Positions 23,652 through 35,249 of a DNA stretch of 64,000 nucleotides are shown piece by piece. The notes under the pieces are model-generated. The model was not told the origin of the DNA. It made no database searches and saw nothing but the letters and a program-made list of their open reading frames with translations. A program made the position numbers and the translations under genes. Positions within the stretch are counted from its first letter, which is position 1. Each line of letters begins with the position of its first letter. The DNA comes from Pyrenula massariospora (Eukaryota > Ascomycota > Eurotiomycetes > Pyrenulales > Pyrenulaceae): assembly GCA_021030905.1 (NCBI GenBank), contig JAGFMI010000015.1, positions 868,001 through 932,000 on the forward strand, written 5' to 3'.

Positions 23652-24348
23652 ATGCCCTCCCCCGAACCCACAATCCGCTATGCCACCGAAGAAGGCAAGT
23701 CCCCTCCCTCCATCCCTCCCCCTGCCTCATCGAATCTAACTCCTACCATCCAGACGTCCCCACAATCCTCTCCCTCATCCACGACCTCGCCGCCTACGAA
23801 AAAGAACCCCCCAGCACCGTCCAAACCACCGAATCCTCCCTCCTCAAAACCCTCTCCTTCCCCTCTTCCTCCTCCTCCACCAACCCAGGCTACGCGAAGT
23901 GCTTCCTCATCTCCCCGGCGCAGCCAGAAAGCGAGAAAGAGAACAAAGTAGCAGGCATGGCGCTCTACTTCACCAACTACAGCACCTGGACGGGCGCCCC
24001 GGGCGTCTACCTCGAGGACCTGTTCGTGCGGCCCGAGTTCCGCGGGCGGGGGTACGGGAGGGCGCTGCTGCGGGAGCTGGCGAGGGAGGTGCAGAGGATT
24101 GGGGGAAGGCGGCTGGATTGGAGTGTGCTGAAGTGAGTTTTTCCCCCTTCCTACATGTGCTCTGGATGTGATGTGTTTTTTGTGAGAGGGGAGAGGGTTG
24201 CTGATGGGGTTGGTGCTCCAGGTGGAATAAGCCGTCGATCGACTTCTACGAGAGCGAGGGGGTCGGGGCGAGGATGATGAGCGAGTGGGTGGGGATGCGG
24301 GTTGAGGGGGAGGCGTTGGGGAGGTTGGCGGGCGCGGAGATACCTTAG
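23652..24348 (+). CDS. GNAT-family N-acetyltransferase with a GC-AG intron
   Basis: Three exons: 23652-23694, 23754-24132 and 24222-24348, giving 182 residues. The fold resembles the spermidine/thialysine acetyltransferase group, which moves acetyl from acetyl-CoA to small amines: an N-terminal [20 protein letters not shown], the strand [20 protein letters not shown] carrying the acetyl-CoA loop (R/Q-x-x-G-x-G/A: RGRGYG), and [16 protein letters not shown]. The first intron starts with GCAAGT rather than GT; only this choice restores the TEEDVPTI sequence expected of the family, and the intron has a CTAAC branch site 8-15 nt before the acceptor. The second intron is ordinary (GTGAGT). The first half of exon 2 is very C-rich and the second half very G-rich. 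Substrate unknown. Confidence 0.85.
23695..23753 (+). other. GC-AG intron (59 nt)
   Basis: The donor reads G|GCAAGT, which is the consensus for rare GC-AG introns, and the acceptor is CCAG. A CTAAC branch-like sequence lies shortly before the acceptor. A GT donor three bases downstream would shift the phase and lose the acetyltransferase frame. Confidence 0.8.
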
Positions 24349-27300
24349 AAGGGGTTGGGTAGATAGGTGGTTCGGGAAGCGGATAGGGCAAGGTCTCCTA
24401 GTGCTGGATATCGGTAGAGACTGTCAATGATACTGTAGGTCTGGTGAGGCAGGTCTGCATAAAATGCCGTACGGATGAAATTGAGAAGGATCATGAGAAA
24501 GTAGACGTAGCTGTCGTGGGTAATGTGCCCATAGGATATTCGGCATTGATGCATCATGACATAGAAGGCTATCAGGCTGGGTCATAAGTGGCTTCTACAA
24601 TTCCTCAGAGCTACCATCACGACGTCTTTTGCATGCCAAGAGACATGGACTTCCAAAGTAAACTGTATTACTTAGTAGTTGAGAGCTCCTATGATAGTAT
24701 ATGTCAACCTGCCATAGGCGGGAGGGCTCGACCATTGCAGCTCAGGACTATGAGATGAAATGAAAGTAGCGTCGGGCGTTTGGGTATGAGGCACAGAGGA
24801 AATGAGTCCAGCTTAGGGAGGCAGAGTTCCCATGCGCATAGTCTTTTCTTGTTGGATCATAGCGGTAGCTTGAAAAGTATACCAGGCAGCCAAGGCAATG
24901 CTGACCTACTTGTGCCCGAGATCGACCGATCTCGTATCCGTTAAGATTAATCGGGCGTCGATCAGCTTATTGTCAGTAATTGCTGATAGCTTATAGGTGT
25001 AGACTGCGCGGAAGCAATTTGCACCGCTAGCCCCAGTAGACCCAAAATTGTTCTTGGTGGACGTTCGGGGTAAAGACGTGATCTTAGCCTTTTTAGTGAG
25101 TGCGTCAGTCAGCGTCACACAAACGAGAAGATGGCGGGTCAGCAATTCCATTCTAGAATGAGATCAGGCTGCCAGAGGCTTCAAAACGTGGCTGTTCCTG
25201 CATAAAAAGGCAGCTGGATGCCTTTGAAACTCCTCAGGTGGAGAGTCCCTGCATCACAAGGTCAGGTCTGGCCTTGACTCACCACCGTGTACCATTGCCT
25301 GGGCGAGCGAGACTGTTCTCGACCCAGCATTCCCGCTCTGCCAACGCAGCACCCTCTGTCAGAATTCGTTTCAGATGAAGTTTAACGGGAGATGGCAGAT
25401 CATGTAGAAAAAGGTATCGGCATCTTTTGGAGTGCATGATCACAGCTGCACGATGAGAGAGATGGCGCTAGGTCGACCAGCCGGGGAAAATTCCGCTCAT
25501 CAAATTAGGGATACTCTCAAACGGCAGTGAATAGCCATACGGATTGAGGTAGCCCAGTTCCCATTCGCTCGTTTCGGAAACGCCTCGAATGATGCCACGT
25601 AGAAGCCCGCTATTGCGCCTTGGGCAGCTTGTGAGGGGTAGAGCGAATAGATCTAGAGTGTATGCAAGATCATCAAAAATGAGGCATGTTGGTGTTGATC
25701 CATGTGCGCCCGTTCGTAGGATCGGTCTCGCGTGCGTAATTGTCTTTTGGAAGTACGCTCTGATTGTTACAGATAGTGCCGAAGATTAGGGACCAGGAAT
25801 TGCTATCGACACGAACCAAACCAAATCCACACACGGTCCAGCTGTAGTACTATATTCGAGGGAACCAATCGAACAAGCCTACACAGGATCGACCTGTAGA
25901 AACTGTCAGTGCGCAGCGTGTCGGCTAAGGAAAGTAGTAGGAGAACACGTCTCGCGACGCCGCAAAGTTGCGCCCTATTAAACGGCTGAGGAGTTCCTCG
26001 CCTTGTCAATTCGTATGTGCTAAATTGAGATTTGGAGCCTCTTGAAGGCGTCCTGGGGCCAGGCAACCATGGGTCCAGGGCAACAAAATAAGGCAATGCA
26101 GGAACGTGAGTTCCCCTAATGAACCTCCTTACCCATGAACCATGTAGTGCAGGATTGGATCGGACCGAGCTTCGGTGCGCTCTGGCGTCAATTGACCGTC
26201 GCAAGGCATCTTGACAGTTAACGGGAGCGACCTGCGTAGAGTTTGTTACGGGACACGTAGGAGTTCGTCTAGCTGCCGATTTCGCTGTGGATATGGACTG
26301 GGTACGGCACAACGCCCGGCGATCAGTGGAGTGTGCAAGTAGAGACGAGGGCTTGCCGTATCTATCCAAAGCACATACGATCATCACGTTCTCAGATGTT
26401 CTCTGCAAGCCATTTGTGCTTCCCCCACTTTCGAGATCCCAGCCCTAACTGTAGGTCCGAAGTCCAGTGTCTTATGCGTGTCAGCTGGGGATGACGCCGT
26501 GATGAAAACCTTTCTTCAGGTGGCAAACGCGACTTGACTATTGGATGGCGCACCTGAGATCACACACGGCGCCTAACCCAAAGGTCGCTGGATTAAGCCG
26601 AATTGAGGGCGAAGGAGGTGGCCAACGGGCCGTGGTTCGCTGTGGCCGAGAAGCTTTCAGTAGTTGCTTGCGTGCACACTTCTGAGTCGCACGTGTGATG
26701 GGCTCCATCCCCACTATATCCATGCTTAAAGGAGGAGGCGTGGGGCGTACGAGGATCAGAGGGGTGGCCGAGACATTAGAGTGGTGGAGAGGAGTGGAGG
26801 GATGGAGCGGAAGCGCCAGCCACCATCGAGGGGGGTGCTGCAGAGTCTTCGCCCTGGCAGACTAGATGCTCATAGAGGCTAGCTGGCGTTGGAGCGCCTT
26901 GGAGACGGCGAAGTGCGACGCTTGGATGGTGTGCGCATCCCTTCCTTCAACGTATGACTTCTCAGCGGGAGGCGCCGCGCTTGGACGTGGTGATGAAGAG
27001 TTTTTTCGTCCTGATTTGTGTCGACGGTGCCGATGGCCGGAGTCAGCATCATTCGCTCTCCACGCGGGCGTCGTTAATAACATCTCTGTCTCCCCCAAAG
27101 CGGCTTCCTGGCCGCATAAGACGACCGTGTGGAACTACCCACGTTTATCCCTCGCATGACACTCCCCTTCCGTAATTGCCCTTACCAATATCCCTCAGTT
27201 TTTGTGTAATTCCTTTACCTTTGCAGTCTACCACTTTCTCTTCCACAGAACCGCCAATGTTTAAAAGCATAGCCCGTACCCGACTTTAGCTTCTATTCCG

Positions 27301-27429
27301 TGTCCGGCTTGACGCTGGCTCTTTATTGCATTTAATCCTAGCTCTACCGCCAAACGACCACCTTTGACTTTCGACCCTGGAGGCCTGACCACGAACGTGC
27401 CACCCATCCCGGATCACGAGCTTTCAACC
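24349..27429. other. Gene-poor region of about 3 kb
   Basis: No gene is confidently supported. A 81-codon ATG-started minus-strand frame (25151-24906, beginning MELLTRHLLVCVTLTDA) has a weak signal-peptide look but no family. At 24917-24934 there is a perfect 8-bp inverted repeat with a 2-bp spacer. The 3' 300 bases are the presumed promoter and leader of the gene at 27430. No transposon ends or AT-rich RIP-like decay were noticed. Confidence 0.45.
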
Positions 27430-28772
27430 ATGAGCTCACGGCGGCCACGCGCCCCATCATACCGCAGTCAAAGCAGCTACAGTTCGGGGTACAGCGATGC
27501 TTCGGACCGGTCTTACAGCACTGCTCCCACCGTGTATAGCGACCGACCATACACAACATCGACCTCCAAACATGGCGAACCAGTGATGACTGGTCCTGTG
27601 TACAACGTTGAAGGATTTTTTGATGACCAAGCAGACCCGCGCTCCTCCACCGACACCTACGCCTCTACCATACCTTCAGATGAAGACCTCCCGGAAGTCC
27701 CCGACTACGAGGTAGCTCAAGAACGACCAGAGATCTTTCCCTCAACAGCGATCCCATCTACACCCCCGGAATTTGCCGATCTGTTTCCTTCGAACCGACG
27801 ATTGCTTATCCGGCATGATGATTCCACTGCAGATGGCAACATGAACCTCCGGATTGATACTGAAGTCCACTTTTCTCGACATAAGCCGAGGACTGTCACA
27901 CTTTTTCATCTCAAGATGAATGACCTACATGACCGAGAATTCTCACTTCGCCGATATTGCCGGACCTCGGGAAGAGAGGTGTGCCATTCTCGACGGAAAT
28001 ACAATCAGGCGTCGGCATCGAAACGCCCTGCTATCCAAAGATCGCTTAGTAGTGCGCTGCAGACTATGAAGCTCAAGCCAACCCTTAAGCGCTCCAACAC
28101 CGCCAACTTTGCCAATGAAGGAGAAGAGAATGAAGGGTTGGACGAGTTTGTCAAAGGCTCAGAATCTGGCGCCCGGCCCACGGTGCCCACCAACATGATG
28201 AAACTCGAATTTTCCAACTATGCTCATGTTAATGTAAGCCGCCAGGGGACAAAGTCGTCGAAAAAGTACGAATTTGAGTACTGGGGCGTTAAATACCAAT
28301 GGAAACGTGAGATACGCAGAGAAGGCGGCTTTAAGGAGATATCTTATCACTTGATCAATTCGTCAACATCGGCGGCCATTGCACATATCATGCCCGAACC
28401 TTTAACTCGGAAAGAGGCCCTCGAAGAGCAGTACAAGGGAGGTTGGGTTCCTCCTAGCTCCTTGTGGATCAGTGATAAGCGCCTCGCCAAGAAATTCCCA
28501 GATCTCGCAGAGTAAGTTGCTAGGAGTTAAGTACGCGAAGCTCGCTGACCGCTTCTTTCAGCATTATCGTGTCCACTGGCGTGATGTCTCTTGTTGACGA
28601 CTGCATTGAGCGGCATTGGCACCATCGAAGGCAAGTGCAGCTTGATGTACCAGTCGAGACGCCGCACAAGCTCAAGGGGAATTATGTTGGGCCGAAGCGA
28701 TTGGTGGATGAGGTGTTCAATCGACAGCGTGACGCAAATACCCAACGATCCATATCACGACAGCATGTTTAA
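27430..28772 (+). CDS. Conserved fungal protein of unknown function
   Basis: Two exons, 27430-28511 and 28562-28772 (50-nt intron, GTAAGT...TTCAG, phase 2), give about 430 residues. The start is the first ATG (MSSRRPRAPSYRSQ); the open frame further upstream lacks an ATG. Residues 1-60 are Ser/Tyr-rich and probably disordered. The rest alternates beta-rich blocks (FPSNRRLLIRHDDS, then LRIDTEVHFSRHKPRTVTLFHLKM and SKKYEFEYWGVKYQWKREIR) and ends with a helix after the splice (MSLVDDCIERHWHHRR). There is no signal peptide or membrane helix. Composition and conservation pattern suggest a real, cytosolic protein widely kept in ascomycetes, but I cannot name a domain or function. Confidence 0.8.
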
Positions 28773-30237
28773 AACAGGCATACATTAGACTTCAGCTCCA
28801 GAGCGGTGAGAAAAGGGTTTCAGATTCTTCTGCGTTGCAAAACGTTTTTCCACACTAGTGTTCCAATCAAATCTTGGGCGACTCGAGCAGAGACGCGAGG
28901 GTGCTTTGCCCCTGTTGTACAGAAACGCGCATAACCGCAATGTATTACAAGATCACACTGGCGTTATCGGGCTTTTTCGGCAGGTCGGGGGGATCGCCGT
29001 GGATATCTGCTTTCTGCGCTGCGAGGATGACGATACAACGGCAAGGGGCAGGACAAAGGATCAATTGGCTTGGTTGCATAGGCCGGCCGGGTATGAAGGC
29101 ATGATACCATGGTGTTGGAAATAGCTTGCGCTACGATAATGAGGCAATGAGACGCTTCGACGTTCTTCGTTTATTTAGATTGATGTCTTGTCCATTCTCG
29201 TTGAGTAAGCGTGGCTCGGGGGAAGCCCAGAACAGAATGTGCGAGACAGTAGTGAAGCAGCACGAGCTGTTCGCATGACGGCGAAAGCATCAACGTATTT
29301 CATCCTGGATCGTTTGGACGGCAGAAACATAGCGAGATCCAAGGATTGTTGGCCAGGATGACGGAACTACTCCTGCCCACCGGCTGGGCTTGCTGCCCAA
29401 CTTAGAGTTTTAGAGAGTCGGTAAGGCGGCAAGATACACCATCGGAACAACTACCAGCACACTTTCGCCTTAAAACCGCATCATTTTAGAATGGCCAGCA
29501 TCGACGGTTCGTCAGGCTGGAGGATGAGGGTGGTCTAAAAGTCGCTTCTATCGCTCTCCTTCTACTCTCAGAAGAGCTCGGTCCTGCAACGCGACCCTAC
29601 CTCCCAGTGCTCCCCTTCGATAGCCGTCTTTTCCTGCGCCCAGAGGCGGACCAGCTTCGAGCCCGAACAACCATGGACACAGCAATTACTTCCGCATAGG
29701 TGCAGCATTACTGAGCTGGCACACATGGCGTGCAATATCTGGTCAGCTGCTAGAAGTTTGTTGCTTGCTATTGTCGCCCTGAATCTACTAAGTCGCTGGG
29801 AGGGAGAGATGGGACGCTTTCTGGTGTCACCACCAGACCTCCACCGATCGCGAAATGACTCTCCACTGTACAAGCTCTCTTCCTTTGTGGCTTTTGGCTA
29901 CAGTCTTCACGGATCTGATCATAACGCATCGGGCCGTGCCACCTTCGTAGTGCCTGGAGTCCAGAGTCCTTCTCTACATATGCCATTGGTTCAGATCCAC
30001 GGACCATTTCGTGCAACGGCTGAGACGACCTCTGTTATTATGCAGCGCCTATCTCCCTCTCCGATGGCTATATGAAAGGGCCAGCTTCCTTAGAGCCCTT
30101 CTATTCACAACCTAGACCCCCTTCTTCACGTCTTGCAGATTTTCCCGCTTCCCTAGAGCTGTCTTCTCTCTAGCCCTTCGGCTACACTCTCTCCTTCGCG
30201 CTGTCTCCTTCTAGTGCCTCACCATATCTCCATCAGA
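28773..30237. other. Intergenic, no gene seen
   Basis: About 1.46 kb. A 116-codon ATG-started plus-strand frame at 29725-30075 lacks any recognisable feature and is crossed by open frames on the other strand, so it is not called. The last 150 bases are C/T-rich, typical of a fungal leader before the gene at 30238. Confidence 0.45.
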
Positions 30238-30728
30238 ATGCCTCCCAAGCAATACGAGTCTGGTCAGGAAATGCTGCAGAGTTTGTTGCCGAGCCACCCA
30301 TGGTCTGTGTGTGCCCCCAGGCTAACCTTACCACCCCCCAGACAAATGTAATCAACTGGGTTTGGAGCCGGTATACCAGATCATGTCAGACCGACGAGGC
30401 ACGTACGGGCCTATCACGGCCGACCTCCCTTTCTCTGATTGCCCCCTTTTGCCACTCCTTCTCCACACCTACTCGCTGTCACCCTCAAGCTAATCCCGCG
30501 GCAGGAGGACGGACTGCATGGACTAGCACTGTTACTGTGCAGGGCAAGACCTACTCTGCGCGCTTCTGGTACGATGGACAGCAGCTCAATAACGCCAAAA
30601 ACGACGCCGCCGAGGTCGCGTGCATGGAGATGAACCGAGTGCACTGCACAGCTGCCAATTACCAAAGCTCTCCCACAAACACCTCCGCGGGCTATGGCTA
30701 TTCCCAAAGCCAAGGCTGGGGCCGCTGA
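30238..30728 (+). CDS. Small dsRNA-binding-domain protein
   Basis: The proposed model has exons 30238-30262, 30342-30398 and 30505-30728, giving about 101 residues. The reading KCNQLGLEPVYQIMSDRRG followed by GRTAWTSTVTVQGKTYSARF and then NNAKNDAAEVACMEM has the alpha-beta-beta-beta-alpha layout of a dsRNA-binding domain, including the C-terminal helix motif with Ala-Lys...AAE. The third exon is certain from its open frame; the second is supported by family similarity. The second intron would begin with GC (G|GCACGT), because no GT donor restores the DRRGGRTAW reading. The first exon join is the weakest part: the donor GTCAGG is poor, and another short first exon is possible. Such one-domain proteins are common in filamentous ascomycetes; their RNA targets are unknown. 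The tail is Gly/Tyr/Ser-rich. Confidence 0.6.
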
Positions 30729-31186
30729 GTTGTCATTCAGTACGCCATTGCTGCGATTCGGAAGGGCTTCCCTCTGTACGCGGGTGCTGTGGGTGAGTTT
30801 TCGGCATTTAGCAGGGGACCTATTGGATGACATAATTTCATGGGTGGTTTTCTTCCCTTCTCGACGAAGAATCTCCGGAAGCCAGGCCGGAGGCTTTCTC
30901 ATCTGCGCGAAAAAAGATACCTTTCATTGGCAAGCAGCAAAGCGGATCTGGAATGCATTTGGCGATGGCGTCGCGGAGCAAGGCGTCCAGTCAAGTTCTT
31001 AGACTCTTGCCAGAGATTGGGTCCTTTACCCACAAACTTTTTGTACGGTCGGGATCCAGTCCACAGGCTGGGCGTCGGACCCTCTTCCTTTTCTTTTCGG
31101 GATTTCATTTTAGGGATTTCCTTTCTAGATACCTTTGAATATGACTGAGTGATCATCATCACAGTCACCAATTTTCTTGTGAAACA
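30729..31186. other. Intergenic between convergent small genes
   Basis: No coding region is supported. It lies between the end of the dsRNA-binding gene and the end of the minus-strand frame at 31187. Confidence 0.4.
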
Positions 31187-31408
31187 TCAAGCCATGCTCA
31201 ATTGAGTGTCGTAGCGGCGACCTGCACACCGCTCCAGCCCCTTCAGGATACCCGTGACCTGGCGGCTGTACATATCCTCTTCTGCATAGATCTCGTCCAG
31301 TTTGTTGGGAACATTCCATCGGACAGATCTCGCTTCGTGCAGCCTTGTACAGAAATCAGGATCATCATTGATCCAAACAAAATTGGAGTGCCACAATGGT
31401 TGATTTGC
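31187..31408 (-). CDS. Probable last exon of a small unrecognised gene
   Basis: The minus strand has a protein-like frame of 73 residues after a good acceptor (AATAG at 31410-31409 side): ANQPLWHSNFVWINDDPDF, then VRWNVPNKLDEIYAEEDMYS and a stop after TQLSMA. Further upstream (about 31820-31600) another minus-strand frame reads VPVEAVWKDRLATDKFETV and MRARAAEAID, which also looks like real protein and may be an earlier exon. I could not find the connecting splice sites or a start codon, nor recognise the family. If real, the gene would be divergent from, and nearly overlap, the start of the tRNA-ribosyltransferase gene at 31882. Confidence 0.4.
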   Translation of the reverse strand, partial: ANQPLWHSNFVWINDDPDFCTRLHEARSVRWNVPNKLDEIYAEEDMYSRQVTGILKGLERCAGRRYDTQLSMA

Positions 31409-31881
31409 CTATTGTGAAACAAGAGAAATGTGGCTGTAGAAAAGCAGTAAGGGCCAGGTCCTAAAAAGGAATTTGACATCGAGGAGGCGTTGAAAAACTA
31501 AACTTCCGAGACGCCGTGGTCTGCGAGACATACTCACATCGTATTAGATGAAAGCAATTGCCAACCCTAGCACCGCATACGTCGTACTCTTTTGGGTGGG
31601 ATTATTCGTCGGGCAGCACAAGATCGCAAGCCGGGTGCTCGGTTCTCACCGCGAGAGAGGCTGCACGTTCTGCATCTGGACGCGATCTGATGCTGCGATG
31701 GCGCGGTGACGCATCAATTGCTTCTGCAGCCCTGGCGCGCATTTTATCCACAGTCTCGAATTTGTCGGTCGCAAGCCGATCTTTCCACACCGCCTCGACC
31801 GGAACTTCTGCGAGAGTTTTTCGTGGTTGCGGTGGAGAGATTCAGAGGAGTTCAATTGACGAAGGTGTCCAATTCCGCAAC

Positions 31882-33659
31882 ATGAGCGCAGAGACCGGAG
31901 TGCAAGGGGAGCCTCCTTCTCTCAGCACCTCGGCGCTGAGCTTCGATCTCAAAGCCAAATGCTCGGTCAGCTTTCCTGTGCCACCTTCCCTTCCCGCTAC
32001 CTACCTACCCACAAGAACCTTCTCCCAACGTACTCCCCTTCCAGCTATTAGAAGGCTAACCGCATCATGAGCCTTACCCTTCCAACAGACCACCAAAGCC
32101 CGAGCTTCTACTCTCCATCTTCCTCATGGCCCCGTCCAGCTCCCTATGTTTATGCCCGTTGCAACGCAGGCTTCGCTCAAAGGCCTGACGCCGGAACAAC
32201 TCGAAGACACTGGATGTCGACTATGTCTAAACAATACATACCATTTGGGCCTTAAGCCGGGACAGGCAGTTCTTGACGCAATCGGGGGGGCCCATAAGCT
32301 CCAAGGATGGAAACATAACATTTTGACCGACAGTGGTGGGTCGGTGGTCAGATCAGTGTCGCAATGGATCAATACTAAAACTACGACCTTCTAGATTCCA
32401 AATGGTCTCACTACTCAAACTGGCCAAAGTAACCGAAGAAGGCGTCCGCTTTCTCAGCCCTCATGATGGAACCCCCATGTTTGTCTACCCTAACTCCCAA
32501 CTAAGTGCTTCAGGGAGATCACTGTACTAACCGAACAATAACCTCTGCCAGGCTGCTTACTCCTGAGCACTCTATTTCCCTCCAAAATAGCATTGGCTCG
32601 GACATCATCATGCAACTAGACGACGTCATTCAGACCACTTCCCCCGACTATGTCCGAATGCAAGAGGCAATGGAGCGATCCGTACGGTGGCTCGATCGCT
32701 GCATCGCCGCTCACAAATTCCCAGAGCGGCAAAATCTGTTTTGTATCATCCAGGGCGGTCTCGATCTGGAGATGAGGAAGGAGTGCTCCAAGCAGATGGC
32801 GGCGAGAGATACGCCAGGGATTGCGATCGGCGGACTTAGTGGAGGCGAGGCAAAAGACGCGTTTTGCAAGGTGTCAGTTGAGAGATATATCGATTCTTGG
32901 CGTCCGTCGTACTCATGCGTTGACCAGTGTCTCGACCTGCACCGACTACTTGCCGGAAAAGAAGCCTCGATATGTGATGGGCGTTGTGAGTCCACCCACT
33001 GATGTAGGACATCCGTCCTCTCCTTACAGGTAACACTAGGGCTACCCCGAAGACATTCTGGTCGCCGTCGCACTCGGCGCCGACATGTTCGACTGTGTCT
33101 GGCCGACCCGGACCGCAGTAAGCCCTCCAAGAACCTACAGCCCCTCTCCACCTATCCCCTTCACGTCTCCATAGGACACTCCCCAAGTCCTAACAATAAT
33201 TTCCTCAAAGCGCTTCGGCAACGCCCTCCACCCCTCCGGCTCAATCAACCTCCGCAACCGCACCTACAGTACCGACTTCACCCCCCTCGTCCCCGGCTGC
33301 ACGTGCACGGTCTGCCGGCCCAAGGACGCCGGCGGACTGGGCATTACGAGAGCGTTCGTGCACCATCTGGCTACGAAGGAGACGGTTGGGGCGCATTTGT
33401 ACGTCCTTACTTCTTATTTACTTTGGATGGGGGATGGGGCTAACGTGGGGATAGGTTGACGATACATAACGTGCATTATCTACTCGCATTTATGGGAAGG
33501 ATAAGAGAGGCGGTTCTGAAGGGGAGGTTTCCGGCGTTCGTGAAAGAGTTCTTTGCGGAGATGTATCCCGCCGCGGAGGGGAAGAAGGCGCCGGGGTGGG
33601 CGGTCGAGGCGTTGAGGGGAGTGGGGGTGGATTTGCTGGAGGGGGTTTCTAGCCAGTGA
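31882..33659 (+). CDS. QTRT1: Queuine tRNA-ribosyltransferase catalytic subunit (TGT)
   Basis: Eight exons: 31882-31965, 32089-32339, 32395-32478, 32552-32872, 32928-32985, 33040-33117, 33211-33398 and 33455-33659, giving about 422 residues. The enzyme exchanges guanine 34 for queuine in tRNAs with GUN anticodons; in eukaryotes it works as a dimer with QTRT2. Every join restores a family motif: [79 protein letters not shown] and [12 protein letters not shown]. The catalytic aspartates (in TDSGG and in [13 protein letters not shown]) and the zinc site CTCTVC...H (His of IHNVHY) are present. The fourth exon is preceded by a perfect TACTAAC branch site. The final exon is strongly G-rich while the exon before is C-rich. 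Yeasts such as S. cerevisiae lack this gene; many filamentous fungi keep it. Confidence 0.93.
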
Positions 33660-33982
33660 CAAGATAGCCGGGCATTAAGAAGCTTTTGATTAGAGAGAAT
33701 GATGCTGCTCTTTAGCACGGCTGGTGAGTTTGTCTAACCAGGGAGCAGCCGGCAAAAGATCACGTCACGTGATGATCCCAGGTCGTTTGCGGAGAGCGCT
33801 TCAATGAAATGCAGTATCATTATTTGGAGAGCGGTGGTGGTCTTTAGCACGTAATGCACAGCACAGTGATGGAAAGCAAAAGTAAAAGCCCACCTTCTAT
33901 TTCGGGCGTGATATGCCTGCCGCTTGCCAACCTGGACTGCTCTCTACAGGTCGCGCACACCACGTATCGGAGAGTGCAGCCT
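33660..33982. other. Intergenic between convergent genes
   Basis: About 320 bp between the stop of the tRNA-ribosyltransferase gene and the stop of the second BTB gene; no coding region is supported. Confidence 0.5.
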
Positions 33983-35249
33983 TTATGATACACGAGTCTT
34001 CTTCCTCCCACGTCCAGCATCTGTCGATTGACTCGTGATTTTCCGCAAGTCGAAACCAGCCGAGGGGACCCCTCCTGCATCCAGCAAAGTGGCATTCTTC
34101 GTGTAGTTGGGACAGGATGTTCGCAAGGAGCAAATCCGCCAGCCGCCGCGGTCTCGGATGATCTGGCTGCTCTCATCGACCATTTTGGCAATGGGTGACA
34201 ATAGAGAATTCTTTATTTCATTCCTCAGCTCAAAGAAGTTCTTTGCTTCGGTCGGCAGCTCTGATGAATCGTGTTTGAAGCCTAAATTTCGGCATAGTTT
34301 GGTCAAAAGTCCAAGCACATATGAGTCACAGTAATGGCCACATTTCTTTTCGTTGTCTAGAAGCTCATCTCGATGTTCCCGAAGTCTGGCAAGGTATAGA
34401 CCGATAAGGACTTTTTGACTTGCAACGCGTCGACGAAAGGATTCTATTTTGCTCGTGTAAGAAAGGGAAAGTCAGGAGCTTTTCCGTTGAAGACTTACCG
34501 ATGACAATTTCAGGGACAGGTAAACCAGTATAATCTAACTCCTTGACTGCGTTGTTCAAGATGAGTGCCGTCATCCTCCGGAAAATAGCTACATCCTCAA
34601 AAACCCAAGAAACGCAAAGCCAGGAGACAACAATCGGCTGTAGCTGTGTTGGTGCTTGTGATCTCAACCTTTCTATCCAGTTACCAGCATGGGTCCTTGC
34701 AGCATCGTGTAGCTCATATTTGTCGACTATTATTGCGAGCTGTAAAAACTTATCGAAGGTCACACTTTGGGGAACCAATCTGTTGTTGAGATGAATGATG
34801 TTGAGTAGTATGAGAAAAGTGTCAGGGTCATCATCTAGCAGAGATACAGTCGTTCGGCCGTTTTCCCGGTACTCGACAGCTTCTTTCATCGCTCCTCGGA
34901 GCATTGCCTTGAACGGTTTGGATGCTAAAACCATGTGTGCTCCGGAGACTTTGAAGTGCACTTCCTCGAATTTGTCCTTGTTGTTTGGGCTGCCCGCTTC
35001 TCCTTCTGTGGTATCCCCCACCTGGGCCTCAGTCTGAGCTCCGGTAGTAGCATCAATATCTGGATTCGGATTGGCAATCTGGGCAGTGGAACTAGGCTGG
35101 ACTGCTGCGTGCTGATTTTCTCCTGGATCCTTTATTTCGTCTTGACCCGTGTGCTGTATTCTAGAGCTTTCCTCTTGTTTCATTGGGCGAAAAAGCCGGA
35201 GAATCACATCACCATCCGGATCCAGCTTGTGAGCCTCGACGGGCGCCAT
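33983..35249 (-). CDS. BTB/POZ domain protein, paralogue of the first gene
   Basis: Exons 35249-34499 and 34443-33983 (55-nt intron, GTAAGT...AATAG, phase 1) give about 403 residues. The N-terminus HKLDPDGDVILRLFRP matches the start of the gene at 336 (IYEIDPSGDVF). A disordered linker (residues about 25-95) replaces the 43-residue repeats of that gene. The BTB domain spans about 96-200: VHFKVSGAHMVLASKPFKAM, then FLILLNIIHLNNRLVP and LQLAIIVDKYELHDAARTH. The intron interrupts the same place, after VPEIVI, in the same phase. The second exon (SFRRRVASQKVLIGLYLARL) contains four spaced cysteines near KKCGHYC and LTKLCRN. Its role is presumably protein-protein interaction; nothing nearby suggests a partner. 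Confidence 0.85.

Noticed and set aside
24917-24934. Perfect 8-bp inverted repeat with 2-bp spacer
   Set aside because: Too short and alone to call as a regulatory site or terminator in a fungus; such palindromes arise by chance at this scale.
29725-30075. 116-codon ATG-started open frame on the plus strand
   Set aside because: No domain, no signal peptide of convincing form, and no conserved-looking composition; overlapping frames on the other strand are equally open.
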